DNA from: Ceratotherium simum simum
Lineage: Eukaryota > Chordata > Mammalia > Perissodactyla > Rhinocerotidae
Assembly (NCBI RefSeq): GCF_000283155.1
Contig: NW_004454207.1
Span: forward strand, 4,966,399-5,030,398
DNA length: 64,000 nucleotides
Direction of reading: 5' to 3'
The notes beneath the pieces were generated by a model. It worked only from the letters and a program-made list of their open reading frames with translations, was not told the origin of the DNA and did not search any database. The position numbers and the translations under genes were made by a program. Shown here one piece after another: positions 1 through 12,545 of this stretch. How positions within the stretch are numbered: the first letter of the stretch is position 1; each line of letters opens with the position of its first letter.

Positions 1-974
1 ATCAGGATCGTTAATTGAAAAAGACAAACTACCTCAAACATTTTATTTTAAATTAAAGTGTAAATGTGCATTCATTTGCCAATTTTTAGAAAAAGAGTCA
101 ACATAGGCCTGCTGATTGGATTGAAGCACAGTCTTTCTTTATAAAGCATACGCGTAGCGCACCACGGAAGTCCTTTTAGATTATTACAGTTTCCCTCAAT
201 CTTTTACTCTCATTTCTCCCCTACTAATTCAAGGCTTTTCTTTAGCAATTCACTTTTACAAAGCATTTGACTTAGTTAGTCTAGAAATACCAACTCTCTT
301 TTCACACTTATTCCATTAACTTACATATTATTTAATTAAATTGTATAATTGCAAGTACTGGTGCAAGAGGCATAAACAGATTTGAGAGCAATCACAACTG
401 CCTTTAAGTCCACTTCAACTCAGCTGGAGGGAGTAGCAATGGGCAGGTAGATCAGGGAGCTGATCATCCTGGGTGTTCAGGCACCTCACTCAACGTATTC
501 ACCATGGAATGAAGAGCACTGGTTTATCCAACTCATTTTGGGTAAGTGGAGGTCAATTTGGAGGGCTTCTAGTGTATTTCCTCAACTTTATTGAGATCCA
601 GGGGCCATGTCAAACTTCTTAATACTACCCAGAACCAGAAGCAAATGGTTGAGCACAAAGTAAGCATGAATAATTACTTATTTAAATAAGTTTGAAACAT
701 TTTACCACCTGTATAAGCCAGTTAGCTGTCATTTCAATAACCACAGACAAATATTTTTACATTTCTAAATATATTTTCTAAGCCCCAAAAGTATATTTGA
801 TAATGGTCCTTCAAGGGGACTAGCATCTAAGCCGATAAACTGTCCCAAGCTTCAAGGATACAGGATCTAAACTCTTCTACCCTTCTGATCTCCGTGTTAA
901 TGTGTCATGTCATTTTCATCTCAGCTGCAGGGAAGGGGTTCAGTGCTAGTATCCTTGTGATCTATTGGTTTTCT

Positions 975-1172
975 TTTTTATTTATTTATTTTTCCCCCAA
1001 AGCCCCAGTAGATAGTTGTATGTCATAGCTGCACATCCTTCTAGTTGCTGTATGTGGGACATGGCCTCACCATGGCCAGAGAAGCGGTGTGTTGGTGCAC
1101 GCCCGGGATCCGAACCCAGGTCGCCAGCAGCGGAGTGCGCGCACTTAACCGCTAAGCCACGGGGCTGGCCCC
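975..1172 (-). mobile_element. ERE SINE (tRNA-derived), reverse orientation
   Basis: The reversed head, with CGCCCGGGATCCGAACCCAGG and CTTAACCGCTAAGCCACGGG, is the tRNA-like 5' part with degenerate Pol III box B. The rest is the ERE body with AGTAGATAGTTGTATGTCAT. It is flanked by an exact 14-bp target-site duplication, TCTATTGGTTTTCT at 961-974 and 1173-1186. The A-rich tail appears as a T-rich run at the low-coordinate end. Small ORFs across it are artefacts. Confidence 0.95.
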
Positions 1173-2489
1173 TCTATTGGTTTTCTGACCACATAGTTTT
1201 TATTTTCTTTTGATTTTTTTATCATACACTGCACAGATTTCGGCTGAGGGCTGGTCAAAGAACTTGCTGCCTCAGTAAAGGATTGCTGTCAAGATGTCTC
1301 TCTCTCCTGCACAATTTTTAAAGCTACTATTCAACAGTCAGCTTAGAAGGCTTGAAAAACACCAATGTATGAAAAAATTAATCCTGGCAAAGCAGAAAAC
1401 ATCTCAAATAGGTACTTTTTAAAAAAAGAAAGTGCTAACTCCACTTGTCTTATTTTAGTTCTGTTAACTCTTCTTCTTCAGGGTATCACTAGAGGGCAAT
1501 TACACGACTTCACGGTACTCACCTTGCACTTTAAAATGTCTGACTACCTTAGACAACTAGTTAATGTCCAGCATTTTCTAACATTCAAAACTATACCTGT
1601 CTATACTCAAACTAAATCTACCAACGTTCATATTTTAAGCACTTCCTGCATCAATTAATATTTTTTAATAGTCCTCCTAAATCTCCATTTTAAGGAATCT
1701 CCCCAGATTACTTTTTCAACCCAAACTGCTATCTATTTATTCCAGCCCAATACACAAAGTATATATATTTATAACGTCTATTTCAACAGAACGGAGGTGC
1801 TTGACACTTTGAAAAAGAAATTACTTGCTTATCAGTTCCTGCCATCAGTGGTTGGCTGGTGCCACCCTGGTTTTATAAGCAAGATAAAATTGAGGCAGTA
1901 AAGGCAGAAAGCACTCTCTATATAGATTTTATAGGTCAGTATATATTCAATAGCTATTTCTGCTTTGTCATTTCTTTTTCTCTGGTGATTTGCTCTTGAC
2001 CTTTTGTTTTTCTCATTAACATCTCTATTAGGGGGAGGGTAGGAGGAAGGGAAGGAGATAAAATTCAAATAAGGTCATCTGGCTAGTCACTCATTGGCTA
2101 AAGCAGAGTCCCAAGAGGCCAGTTTTGTGAGCTGGATTCTCTCCATGGTCCAGTTTACTCTGGACAGATGCAAGTTCACTCCAGCGCTACAGACTGCGAC
2201 CCATTTCCTGCCAGATGTTCTGCTCTTGTGGCCCATGGTCACGAGGGGGGAACCAGGCCAGAGAGTAGAGATGACTCAGGAAAATCCTGCCTCACTTCGA
2301 GAAAAACAAGTGGCTATATAAGTCATCCTTACTCCACAAATTGTTGAGCTTTTCACTTGTTAAATCTTGGACTAAAGGTCTGTCAGGAAACAAGGCTGTA
2401 ACTACTAATTAAAACAGTTTTTAAGATTATTTGTTGATTTTTCTCCTCTGCATTCTCTACAACACCACTTAAACCAAAACCAAATGTGA

Positions 2490-2772
2490 GCTTTTGTAGA
2501 GCCCACAAGCTAAGAAACGTTTTTACACTTTTAAATGGTTGAAAAAAATCAAGAGTAGTATGTATTTCACGACATATGAAAAATATATGAAATTCACATC
2601 TCAGTGGCCAGAAATAAAGCTGTATTGGAACAGCCACGCCAATTGTTGATGTATTACCTGTAGCTGCTTTTGTGCTACAAAGGCAGGAATGAGTCATTTC
2701 AACTGAAACTGTATGGCCCCAGTGATGAAAATATTTGCTATCTGTCCTTTTACAGAAAGCTTGCTGCCCCTG
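2490..2772 (-). mobile_element. hAT-like (Charlie group) element
   Basis: AATAAAGCTGTATTGGAACA, TGTAGCTGCTTTTGTGCTAC and the end TTACAGAAAGCTTGCTGCCCCTG match a common mammalian non-autonomous hAT element. It is homologous to the copy at 44087-44305. The left limit is approximate. Confidence 0.7.
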
Positions 2773-3517
2773 TTTTTCCTCATTCTACACAAACATTTCT
2801 GGTTTCCTTACCACCTTAGAATTCGTGTGCTTTCTTTATTACTTTCCATTTGTGCAAATTATTTTGTTTCTCTTAAAATCATAAGCCAGTGATGATACCT
2901 CCATAAAAATGGTTCTTACTCTCCATTTTTACTTAAGATTTTCAAATATCATAAAAACAAATGATGCTTCATCTTTTCCAGATGGTTAATGTAGTTTAAT
3001 GTGTGTGCACACGGACTTGAGATACTACTAATTTTTTTCACACTTTCTCAAATGCTAAAATAAATGAATTTTGCCTCTGACCCATAATTGAAATGCTATG
3101 TAGTGAAAGAGGAGCTAAGCCCATTTCTACTGTATAAAATCAAAACACATGGGTTTGTGTTACCATTGTTTTCCAGAAGAATAATTTCAGGCAGTTGAAC
3201 ACCCCTTTTGGAGAATATAAAAAGTGGTTTAAATAGCTTTGGGTGTGGCCTTCAAACTCTGAGCAGATGTTATCAGTAAGCCAGCTGTCTGGGGCTGGGA
3301 GTGTACTGCCCAAGGTGGTGGCCATGTTAGGGCCCCAGGAAGTTCATCGCTGAGGAGGCTAGCCTGCAGGAGGCGGGTGGAGAGCACTCAACCCCAGAGG
3401 GTCTGAGGAATGTGATTCTTGGCCTGCACCTTGGAGCAGTCAAATGCTCTGCCCCACGCCCCCATCACTATCCATGAGGGCCAGGGAAGGAGAGAGGACA
3501 GGCTGGTTCACTTACTT

Positions 3518-4080
3518 TAGGTTTTCCGGAAGCACAACCTGAGACGCACATTTGAGTGCAAGGAGTTTATCTGGGAGGCGATCCCAGGAAACAACAGTCC
3601 AGAAATCCGGAAAGTTAGGAAAGGAAAGGCAGAGGATGAAAGGTACACTCCCAGTGTGGGCAGCTTGAACAATCCCATGGGGAAACTCTAGGAAAAGGCC
3701 TCACACACAGGCCTCAGAGTTATCCCACCTGAGGAGTGAGGAAGCTTCTGGGAATATTAATTCCCCAGCACTTTCCTCCTGTCCTGACTGGGGCAGAGCA
3801 GCCTTCCCAGGTTTCAGAGACAGCCTCAGGCCAAGAGACACAGACACCACTGGCGATTGGAAGTTGGTCAGTGGGCACTGAGGAGCTAAGGCCTCAGGGG
3901 TGTGGGCAGGGCACCAACAGCATCTGCTACAGTGGTTTTCTGTCAATCCTACAGAGAGACTTTTCCTGGCACCCAGGCTGCTTCTGGGAGGATGAAGAGG
4001 GTGGGAGTAGATGTGGGCAGGAGCCAGCCTGCTCTACAATCTCCACTCCCTTGCCACTCCTGGCTCTTCTGCTGCTGGGT
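3518..4080 (+). repeat. Unnamed dispersed repeat, copy A
   Basis: TTCCGGAAGCACAACCTGAG and GTGCAAGGAGTTTATCTGGG resemble a mammalian interspersed repeat I cannot name. A diverged relative lies at 43265-43650. The ORFs inside (up to 121 codons) have no recognisable domain and are probably by-products of GC-richer repeat sequence. Confidence 0.45.
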
Positions 4081-4149
4081 TGGCTAAAGGGCTTAGACTA
4101 GAAAAGACAAGCTAGATGGTGTGGTCCCTACTTTGTCATCGTACAGAGA

Positions 4150-4320
4150 ATATGGGGTGGGGCATGGGGAGCGGGATTGAGGAGCCCTTGGTTCTGGTCC
4201 CAGATTGACTGATGCATCATCCTGGCAAGTTAAATAACTTTCTTTAGACTTTCCTTTCCTCACGTATAAAAAGAGAGTTGGTTGGCTCTCAAACATTCCT
4301 TCTAGACTAGACTCAACAAG
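4150..4320 (+). mobile_element. MIR fragment
   Basis: CCTGGCAAGTTAAATAACTT followed by CTTTCCTCACGTATAAAAAG matches the MIR core. Confidence 0.65.
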
Positions 4321-4787
4321 TGACACATATACAACCCTTGGAATAAGAGAAAACCAACTTTGAGATTTCTCAGAGTCACCTGGGACTGAAAATTCACCTC
4401 TTTCCACCTCCCAGGAGCTAGATCCTGCTCCCCTGAGAGCCCCTTAGAGCTCCATCTCTTGATAAGTACAGAGGTTGTCAATATTTTAGCAAGGTATCCA
4501 CCCACATAATCGTGCCTGGATCTTACATCTGCACACAGGCCACAGTAAAACGGCTGCTGTCATGACTGGTGCTCATATTCTCCTCCCTCAGCAAACATGC
4601 GGGAAGCTGAGAGGTGCCCTGCCTTGGGCATACCAGGATATACTAGGATGTAGAGAGAGCTGGTGTCAGACAGGAGGAGGCGTAGTATTCAATTACATGA
4701 AAGGTTTCATCTTACCTTTTCTCCTCTTCAGTAGGAGAATTGCAATTTTATTGCAATTGAACCCCAGAGAATATACTCATCACTTAC

Positions 4788-4832
4788 CAATATACACATT
4801 TCCAGATATGGTATAAATGAAGCTTGTCCACC
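4788..4832 (-). CDS. PIR: PIR micro-exon, about residues 189-204
   Basis: This 45-bp exon starts with two bases that complete the glycine codon left by the exon at 17229-17313, then encodes WTSFIYTISGNVYI and the first base of Gly204. The acceptor is CCCTTTTCAG and the donor is TTG|GTAAGT, the strongest donor in the set. The length is divisible by three, so skipping it would keep the frame and delete a beta-strand pair of the C-terminal cupin. Residue 200 is Asn here, Asp in human as I recall. The codon order joins the preceding exon without a gap or overlap, which supports the assignment despite the small size. Confidence 0.94.
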
Positions 4833-5385
4833 CTGAAAAGGGACCAGTGACATTAAAAAGTTAGTGTCCATAATGCCACAATGAACAAAGATATAACAAC
4901 ATATTTAACAAATCTCTCTATATATGAAATAAAAATATATAAATTTATATGACAGATATAAAAGATAAATTTGGAGATGAAATCCTTTATTTTCTTTTAG
5001 ATATATATTTAAAAATTTAAGTTCTGTGAGCTGTTTAAAACATACTCACACTCCCACGTGCACACATGCACACACATACCCCTAAACCTAAATGACGTGC
5101 CCCCAAATGTTTTAGAGCCACCCAAGCAGACAGTGTACAATACACTTGGCTTATATGTCTACATGCCAACAGTTGTATTAACAAACTGTTTCTTCCAATT
5201 CCAACATCATGCTAATAACTGTGACACACCAGTCTGGCTTATCTTCAGTTCGTTGTGCCTCCAGGTACTTTTAAGTGTGAAGAGAATGCTAGAAAGATGC
5301 TTTTCTTTACTTAGTTGCATTTTATCCAGTGAACTCACTCCTTTTTATCTATCCTAAAACACAGCATCCGTTTCAGGGATGCAGG

Positions 5386-5546
5386 GATGCATAATCTTCG
5401 GGGTATAAATGGGCTTCGGATGGCCTATGCACTCCCTGGAATTGTCCACGCAATTTTTCAAGTGTGTACACTTTTCTGGGAAGAGGGTACATAGCAGACA
5501 CCAGATTCCTACTGAGACCCGTGGGGCCAAGAGCTCAGAACCATGG
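5386..5546. mobile_element. hAT-Tip100 (Arthur-like) element, ancient
   Basis: AATGGGCTTCGGATGGCCTA, TTTTCTGGGAAGAGGGTACATAG and CAGAACCATGG follow the order of an ancient Arthur-like non-autonomous hAT. The match is by remembered consensus and is diverged. Confidence 0.5.
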
Positions 5547-6469
5547 ACCACCTGCCATTTGCTCTTTCAGCACCGGCACTGGATTCTCATGGCTATTTAT
5601 GTGTTGCACCCGTGGCCCAGAAGAGATGCTGTGGTGCCACTGTGAGGCATGAACCTAGAAACAACAAGCTCAAAACGGAATTAGGACATCATCCCGTCTG
5701 CCTTCAGTGGAAAAGAGAGAAGATCTGGGAAGGGAATGCAGGGCAGAGTTCAAGGTGGAAAGGCAGGGCCCAGACTGGAGTCTATGTGACAGTCAACCTG
5801 GTAACAGAGTAAACAAAACAAAGGCAGGCGTGGAAGCATCATGGAGGACAAAATATACTCTAGAGATGTGGATGTGACGGCAGGTGGGTTGAAATGTGCA
5901 AGAGAGGTACAAAAGAAAAGGTATAACTGACAAAACTTAACATAAATTGAGTCCTGGTTAAGAAAATCCAAAGGAAGGCAAAACAAACAAAGACATCTGG
6001 GCGGATGCCAGACGATATTCTTTCACCCTCCTATTTCAGTTTTCCCTCTCTGCAATTTTGCTCGAATAAGTTTAAGGCCTCTGGAAGAAACGCTATTTGC
6101 TCATAGCTCACTCACACGTTTTTCTCCCTTATTGAGCCACTCGCTCAGTCTTCCAAGCTCAGTCTACCATCACGTAGGGAACATTTACCACTCACGTGCA
6201 TGCACTGTGGATGGAGACATGAAGATGAATAAGGCGCAGCCAGGTTTTCAAGTTGTGTAACTTCGGGGAGGGAGGTTTGTGGTAGATACTCAAAACACAT
6301 GCTAACAATTCACAGCCCAATTCCACATGTCTTATCCATCCAGATGGGCTGGCTCTACTAGAGCACTTCTTTCTCTCTTTCTAATGGGTGTGAAGCTTCC
6401 TGAGTCCTATTTAGCCTGATTTATAATAAAACTCTGCAACAAAACCCCTTTCTAAGCTGCTTTTTAAAA

Positions 6470-6890
6470 AAATCTCACCATTGAAAATAGTTTAAATTTC
6501 TTTTTCAAAGTGCAAATGTCCTTACTGGTTTTTTCTTATTATAAAACAGTAATATACGACCATTTAAAAGATATTTTAAGACTGTGAAAGTGTGCAATGT
6601 CACCTCAACTGAAAACCCCTGTGCAATCTTCATACTCACTCAGACATAAATATTGTTAGCAATTTGGTATTTGAGCTTTCCGTTTCTTCTTTCTTTTATG
6701 TGCCATATAGTATTTGCTTAAAGACTAAAACAAACTCAATGTTCTATTTTGGACACCTTTCCATATCAAAACACAGAGAAACAACTCATCCTTGGGAAAG
6801 ACTGCAAAGCATTCCATTGTAAGAATGTCGTAATTTATATCACCAATCCCGTCTTCATGGTTGCTAGGTATTAAAAAATTAATGGTTTCC
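6470..6890. mobile_element. Possible L1 segment
   Basis: GCATTCCATTGTAAGAATGT near the right end and the preceding layout resemble the L1 segment at 29880-30700, strongly diverged. Confidence 0.4.
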
Positions 6891-7045
6891 AAGTCTGACA
6901 GAACCTCAAAGCTCTCAACTGCTCAATTAGGTTTTCATTTGGGATTATTTTGATTGTTCTAATCTCATTTCTCTTCCGCCCCCTTTGCCTCACTCCTACT
7001 CACCCTCCAAGCAGAAAACTAGTCCACACATAATTGCCTACGTCT

Positions 7046-7236
7046 GTTTTTTTGTTTTTTTGCTGAGGAAGATTTGCCCTGAGCTAACATCTGTGCCACT
7101 CTTCTTCTATTTTGTATGTGGATCACTGACACAACATGGCCGCCAATGAGTGGTGTAGGTCCGTGCCCAGGAACCAAATCCGGGCTGCCAAAGCAGAGTG
7201 CGGGGAACTTAATCACTAGGCCACGGGGCCAGCCTC
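7046..7236 (-). mobile_element. ERE-type SINE, diverged, reverse orientation
   Basis: It starts with TGCTGAGGAAGATTTGCCCT, the reversed ERE tail, and ends with the reversed head (AATCACTAGGCCACGGGGCC). It carries more substitutions than the other copies, and the BamHI-like box reads CAAATCCGGG, so it is an older insertion of the ERE2/3 type. I could not fix the target-site duplication because both flanks are T-rich. Confidence 0.85.
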
Positions 7237-8123
7237 CTTTTTTTTATCTTTTTTACACGATCTAGAAGGATCAAACATTTGCTTAAAGGAATGGCGAGGT
7301 CAATTTACTCAGTGCATTCACCTATTCTTGTGCCATGAAAAAGTCTTCTCTTAGGATTTGGACGCCATCTTTACCAGTAATAACACAATTCATGTCACTG
7401 TTGGAAGGCACAAAGTGTTACAGGGAATGGAATAGGAACAGGGGGCAATTTCCTTTTTTCTTCTTTTTAACATGTTGTCCTCTGCACTTGCTTCTATTAA
7501 ACCTTGTTTAATTTCCATTAAGCATTGTTTCTTAAAGCTACAGCAAAACAAGAGCCAAATTGTGTGAATGCCTACTATATGTTTAAGAACCATCCCATTT
7601 TAGTAGAATTCCTTCTCTGCTAAGAGCAGAAGTGCATCAGCAAGGAGCTCTCTTGTGAGATTTTCAGGTGCTTCTCATCTTTCTAGCTTCCTCCACCTTT
7701 CCTCCCACTCTTATGTTCTGCCCCAGGAACTGATACCATCCTGGCATTTTTATTGCTCTGTCAGAGGTCACAGGTCCTATATTTTCCTTTCTTCTACAAA
7801 TGTGGTTTCCAAGCTACTGGCTCTTTGCAGCTGGGAAGCCCTTCCCTTCCCTGGGGCAATGACAAAGAAAATGAGTCGGGACGGAGGTCACATTTTGCCT
7901 CTGGTCCTGTAGGAAGGTTTAATCAGCAACACATTTAAGTCAGACATCCTTTAGTCAAACACAAAAAATGTAAAACTTGTCTTTTAAATATGTAAATCAT
8001 TTTCTGTGGCATTTGCTCTCATTTCCAGGGAGGTTCCCAATTCTTGCAAATGTTCCTAGTGAGAGCTTTTTTTGCCCTACATTTCCTGCCTTACCCCGGC
8101 TCACTTTTCTCCTGCCTCAGTCT

Positions 8124-8150
8124 TAAAGTTCATTATTTCAATGAACTTTA
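8124..8150. repeat. Perfect 11-bp hairpin
   Basis: TAAAGTTCATT and AATGAACTTTA flank the 5-nt loop ATTTC. Confidence 0.9.
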
Positions 8151-8463
8151 CAACTACTCCTCACACATGTATGTTTAAAGAAAGTAAAAAAATATGGTTT
8201 GGTGACACACCAAGTCCCTGACAAAGGTCAGCTCTGGGGAAGGAAGGAGAGAGGGGAATGGGGCCAAGGAGAGAATGAACCTCTCTCCAAACTCTGCATC
8301 ACACTGGTTGCCAGACCCCAAAGCAGTGCTGGTTCATAAGTGCCTTCCCCAGATGTCCCTGCGTTCAGCTTGGGCAGGCAGCCCCCTCACGTGGACCTCA
8401 TGCCTGGCCTCCCAGGACAGGAGGCAGACCCACCTGGTCCTCTCCTCTCCCTCCTCCCTCCAC

Positions 8464-9060
8464 AAAATTATTTTTTTAATTTTTATTTTGAAATAATTTC
8501 AGATACACAGAAAAGTTACAAAAATAGTACAGAGAATTGCCATACACCATTCACCCAGATTCTCCAAAAGCTAACATGTTGTCACATATGCTTTATCATT
8601 CTTCTCCCTAGAAATATATACCATTCTTTTTTTTCTGAAATATTTGAGAGTAAACTTGTAGACATGATACCCCTTTACCTTGAAATAATTTTCAGTATAT
8701 ATTTCCTAAACACAAGGATATTTTCCTATATAACCATAGTATATTATAAATATTATGAAATTGATAGAATATCAATGAAAAAATTATGACCATTAATACA
8801 ATACTATTATTTATGTACATATATTCAAATTGTGCCAGTTGTCCCAGTAATGCCCTTTATGGCAAAAAGAAAAAATTTCCAGGCCAGGATCTAATCTGGG
8901 TTCACATGCTGCATTCATTTGTCATGTCTAACCTCCTTTCATCTGAGGCAATTTCTCAGTCTTTTTCTTTCATTAAAAGTACAGACCAATTATTTTACAG
9001 AATGCCCCTCAGTTTGGGTTTGTCCGATGTCTCCTCATCATTAGACCAAATTGTTGGTTA
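8464..9060. mobile_element. L1M-type 3' UTR segment
   Basis: TTTGAAATAATTTCAGATAC, GAGAATTGCCATACACCATT, GTTGTCCCAGTAATGCCCTT and CCTCAGTTTGGGTTTGTCCG match a common old L1 3' UTR by memory. Orientation is not certain. Three small overlapping ORFs are by-products. Confidence 0.6.
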
Positions 9061-9274
9061 ATCCCTTTCCCTCTCAACTTTAGAGAAGAGACTATACTTA
9101 TTTTCAATACTTTAATTTTTTAAATTCATAACAGCACAAAGGATGAAATAACATATATGTTGCCATATTTATTTCATATCTCTCTTTTCTTTTACAGATG
9201 AAATCATATTGGTGAGAGAAATGTTCCCTAACTGGTTGCCTCCAAACCATTTTCTACACACAGTGCATGTGACC

Positions 9275-9420
9275 TTTCTAGAAGCCTCACTTAAAACCCT
9301 TCAATGGCTCCCTGGTCTCCCAGGACAAGCCTACACCCTTGACCCTAGCAGACAGACTCTTCTCAGTCTGGTCCTACACTTTTTCCCCAGCATCATCCCT
9401 TCTCTGCCTGTCCCACCTCC
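9275..9420 (+). mobile_element. L2 fragment
   Basis: CTTAAAACCCTTCAATGGCTCCC is the conserved L2 3'-region block; the following pyrimidine-rich sequence fits its continuation. Confidence 0.6.
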
Positions 9421-9624
9421 ATAGTGAATTCTAACCCAGCAACCCCTCTGGGGAAAGGAGAAAGGAGAAGGCAACAGCAAACCTTACAGGGACCTCTGGT
9501 GCCGTGGAAAACAAACCAACTAAGTAACAATAAAACAGCAATAAAACGAACACAGACAATTACAGGCAAAAAGTACAGGTTTAACAATCAGCAAATGACC
9601 CCTAGGGAGATCTAGGACTAGACT

Positions 9625-9817
9625 CCTAACCTCTTTGAGCCTGTTTCCTGGTTTGTAAAATAAGGAAATAATATGTACAACACACAACTGTTGTGAGGAT
9701 CAAGTGGCACTGTATATCTGTACATACATATATATGTACACGGACATAAGTGTGTGTTAAGTTTTTAACATTATCTACACAATGTCTGGTACTTAGTAGG
9801 CATTTAACAAATATCAG
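9625..9817 (+). mobile_element. MIR fragment
   Basis: CTAACCTCTTTGAGCCTGTTTCC and TGGTACTTAGTAGGCATTTAAC mark the core and the end. Confidence 0.75.
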
Positions 9818-11117
9818 TTCCCTTTCCTGCCCCTTCCTTCTCTTTCTACTCTCCTCCAACTTTATGCAGGTCAGGGTTGCAGTGGCTGCTCTCTACGCTT
9901 CTGATGAGCTGTGATCCAGGCCAGAGAAGGGTCATCACCACAGAGATGGCCCCATGTGCCCCAGTGCACCCCGCTCAACTCTAAGCCAACTGGTCTCCTC
10001 ATGGACTGCACTATGTACTGAGCAAAGCTCGGCAGGGTCTGTTTCCCAAAATGTAGAGAACGGATCCTTGCTGTCCTTGTCAAGAACCTTGTGGCACTTA
10101 AGATGCTGTCTGTGTCCCAGCAAACATTGCAGCATAGAATTGGTGACATAAGTGGGCTTTCTGATGGTACAGCTACTAACAGCTCACCGTAAGAGCTCTA
10201 AGCTTGCCAAGAACAGGCATTTAGCCCCCATTTTATAACCAAACATAAACAGCAAGAGAGAAGTGTCAACTTCGTAGCACTGCAATCTCAAAAAGAGATA
10301 GTTTATTATATGACCTTATGGGAATTTCATCAAAAGAAAACAAGAGAATGCCCATTTTACCAAATTTGGTGAGTGACATCAATAATAAAATGCCCAACAA
10401 CATTGCATAGAATGATATACACATAAAGACACTTGAGACAACTGGCTTTCCAGAGTAAAATATACTCAGAATGTGTTTCAGACATTCCAGAATGATCATA
10501 CTATGGTCTGTGTTTATAAGCCACGGGCATATAACATTAACAGCCATCTCTAAAGATCCTATATTTTAAACAAGAACAATTGCAACCTACAAGAAGACCT
10601 TCCCCAATGGTTTGGTCAACATTGATAATACTGAATATTCATTGGATCAGAGGCTAACAGAAAACTAAGAAATAAATGAAATTTAACATTTTGGATGAGA
10701 ATTGTATTAGCAATGTAAGCTCTTTGGAATGTAAGCTCTCAGAAGGCAGCCTTCTGTGTGCCAAGAATGGAGCCTAGCCCTCTGGAGGACAAACTCTGCT
10801 GATTATTTTCTCGCTAATAAAATAGCAAGAAAAAATGTATTAGAATCTCCTGGAAGCTTATCTTGCTCCTTAGAGACTAAGTCTATACTGAAGTTTTCCC
10901 ATCTACAAGACATTTAATGTGATCATTTTAACTAAAATAATACATTCTACCATTATCTCTTGGTTTTATTTGAACCACCTTTTATTTGAGACCTTTTCTC
11001 CTCTTCAAATATACAGTATTTACAATTGGTTTTTAATTGCTCAGAAAAATTCAGGAAATAATTCAAATATGTAGTTATAATCATAAAACTATATTTAGGG
11101 TTGTAAAATAGAAACTA

Positions 11118-11327
11118 TAGTCATGCATTGCTTAAAGACAGGGACACGTTCTGAGAACTGTGTCGTTAGACGATTTCATCATTGTGCAAACATCACAGAG
11201 TGTACTTACACAAACCTAGATGGTATGGCCTACTACACACCTAGGCTGTATGGTACTAATCTTATAAGAGCACTGTCATATATGTGGTCCATCATTGACC
11301 AAAATGTCGTTATGTGGTACACGACTA
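11118..11327 (+). mobile_element. Tigger-like MITE, copy 1 (210 bp)
   Basis: It is flanked by TA dinucleotides (11116-11117 and 11328-11329), with imperfect inverted termini TAGTCATGCATTG and reversed GTACACGACTA. The internal ACACAAACCTAGATGGTATG and the TATGGTACTAATCTTAT junction are shared with the copies at 30277 and 49571. TA target sites and CAGTCATG-like ends fit the Tc1/mariner Tigger group. It has no coding capacity. Confidence 0.85.
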
Positions 11328-11818
11328 TATTTTAGGCATTTGAACTTAGATTGAAGCCAAGTTTATAGATAATTAAGAACTAAAATATATAGAACTTTAA
11401 GGATTAAATAAAGGTTCAGAAAACAATAGAAACTTGAAATAAGTAGAGAGTGTCATAAATACCCCTAAGATTATTGTTGGGCATATTTAGACACCTGGCT
11501 CTTTTTAAGAGAAAAAGATTTTTAAGTAGTACCTGGAAAAGATGGAAAAAAATACATCCTTGTCAAAATTAAGATGTGTTTAAATTCTCAGAATAGTTTC
11601 TTACTTTACATTGACCATCACTTTAATCTGTTCTCTCTTAAAGATGACATATTAGAAAAACACAATACAATTTTCAAACTGGTGAGATTATTCATTTAAA
11701 AATTTTCAAAAATAGTCATTTTTTTAACCTATCTGCAAAATCTTGGGCTTCTTTTCCAATATGCCCAAGGCACTACCAGCAGTGTATTAGTCACTAAAGG
11801 TCCATTGTTTTGTCTGGA

Positions 11819-12078
11819 ACTTAGTGGTTAAGAGTCATGGTGAAAATCAGACTGCGTGGGTTAGAATCTCAGCCCCAATACTCACTAGCTGGTTGACCTT
11901 GAGTAAGTTACTTAACCTCCTTGTATCTCAGTTTCCTCAACTGAAAAACGGGATAATCACACTCCTTACCTCATGGACTTACAAGGATCACAGGTGTTAA
12001 TACAGGGGAATTTCTTAGAGCCGTTTCTGGCAAACAGTAGGCACTTAATAAATGTTAGCTATGACTATTACTATCACT
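11819..12078 (+). mobile_element. MIR SINE, nearly complete
   Basis: The tRNA-like start TAGTGGTTAAGAGTCATGG, the core TTGACCTTGAGTAAGTTACTTAACC and the end CTTAATAAATGTTAGCTAT are all present. Confidence 0.9.
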
Positions 12079-12179
12079 ATAGGATGATTCAATGAAGTGT
12101 GAGCTCCCAAAAATGTACATGATATTCTCCATCATGGATTTTTACCAATTTTTTTCTCTTTTTCAAAACCACATTTAAA

Positions 12180-12545
12180 GAAATGCAATTGTACCTCACC
12201 ACACATGAAAATCAATTCCAGGTGTACATAAATCAGTATGAAAGGCAAAACAACAAAGCATCTATAATAGAACATTCTCATGATCTTGGGTTAGGGAAAG
12301 ATTATTAAAGAAGCTACAGAGAGCACTAACCATTAAGGAACAGATTGATACATTTAAGGAGTTTTTATTTACTAAAATGTAGGAAAATATAATAGTATAG
12401 CAGAATGAAAAACAAGGAAAAAGGGAGAATATATTTGCAACACAAATAACTGACAATGACTAGTACAGAGAATACGTAAAGAGCTCCTACAAAGCAATAT
12501 GAAAAAGAAAGACAACCCACCCAAAGGAAAATGACATGAAGCTTC
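12180..12545 (+). mobile_element. L1 ORF2 3' part, decayed
   Basis: CATGATCTTGGGTTAGGGAA, CTAACCATTAAGGAACAGAT and ACGTAAAGAGCTCCTACAAA are conserved landmarks near the end of L1 ORF2. Stops and indels abound. Confidence 0.7.

Larger units (their letters stand above)
1..4787 (-). other. PIR: PIR intron 3' of the 45-bp exon (partial)
   Basis: Non-coding. It holds a minus ERE (975-1172), a hAT-like element (about 2490-2772), an unnamed dispersed repeat (3518-4080) and a MIR (4150-4320). I see no recognisable element in 1-960, 1190-2480, 2780-3510 or 4330-4787. Small ORFs there have no recognisable domains. The exon coding for residues from 205 onward was looked for and not found. Confidence 0.8.

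Noticed and set aside
1086..1165. tRNA-like sequence with box B-like motif
   Set aside because: It is the head of an ERE SINE. It does not keep a full cloverleaf and is flanked by a target-site duplication, so it is not a tRNA gene. The same holds for the other ERE heads.
1..4787. Search for the PIR exon after residue 204
   Set aside because: No match was found by eye, so the downstream exons are taken to lie outside the window.
8340..8789. 149-codon plus ORF
   Set aside because: It lies mostly within an L1 3' UTR segment.
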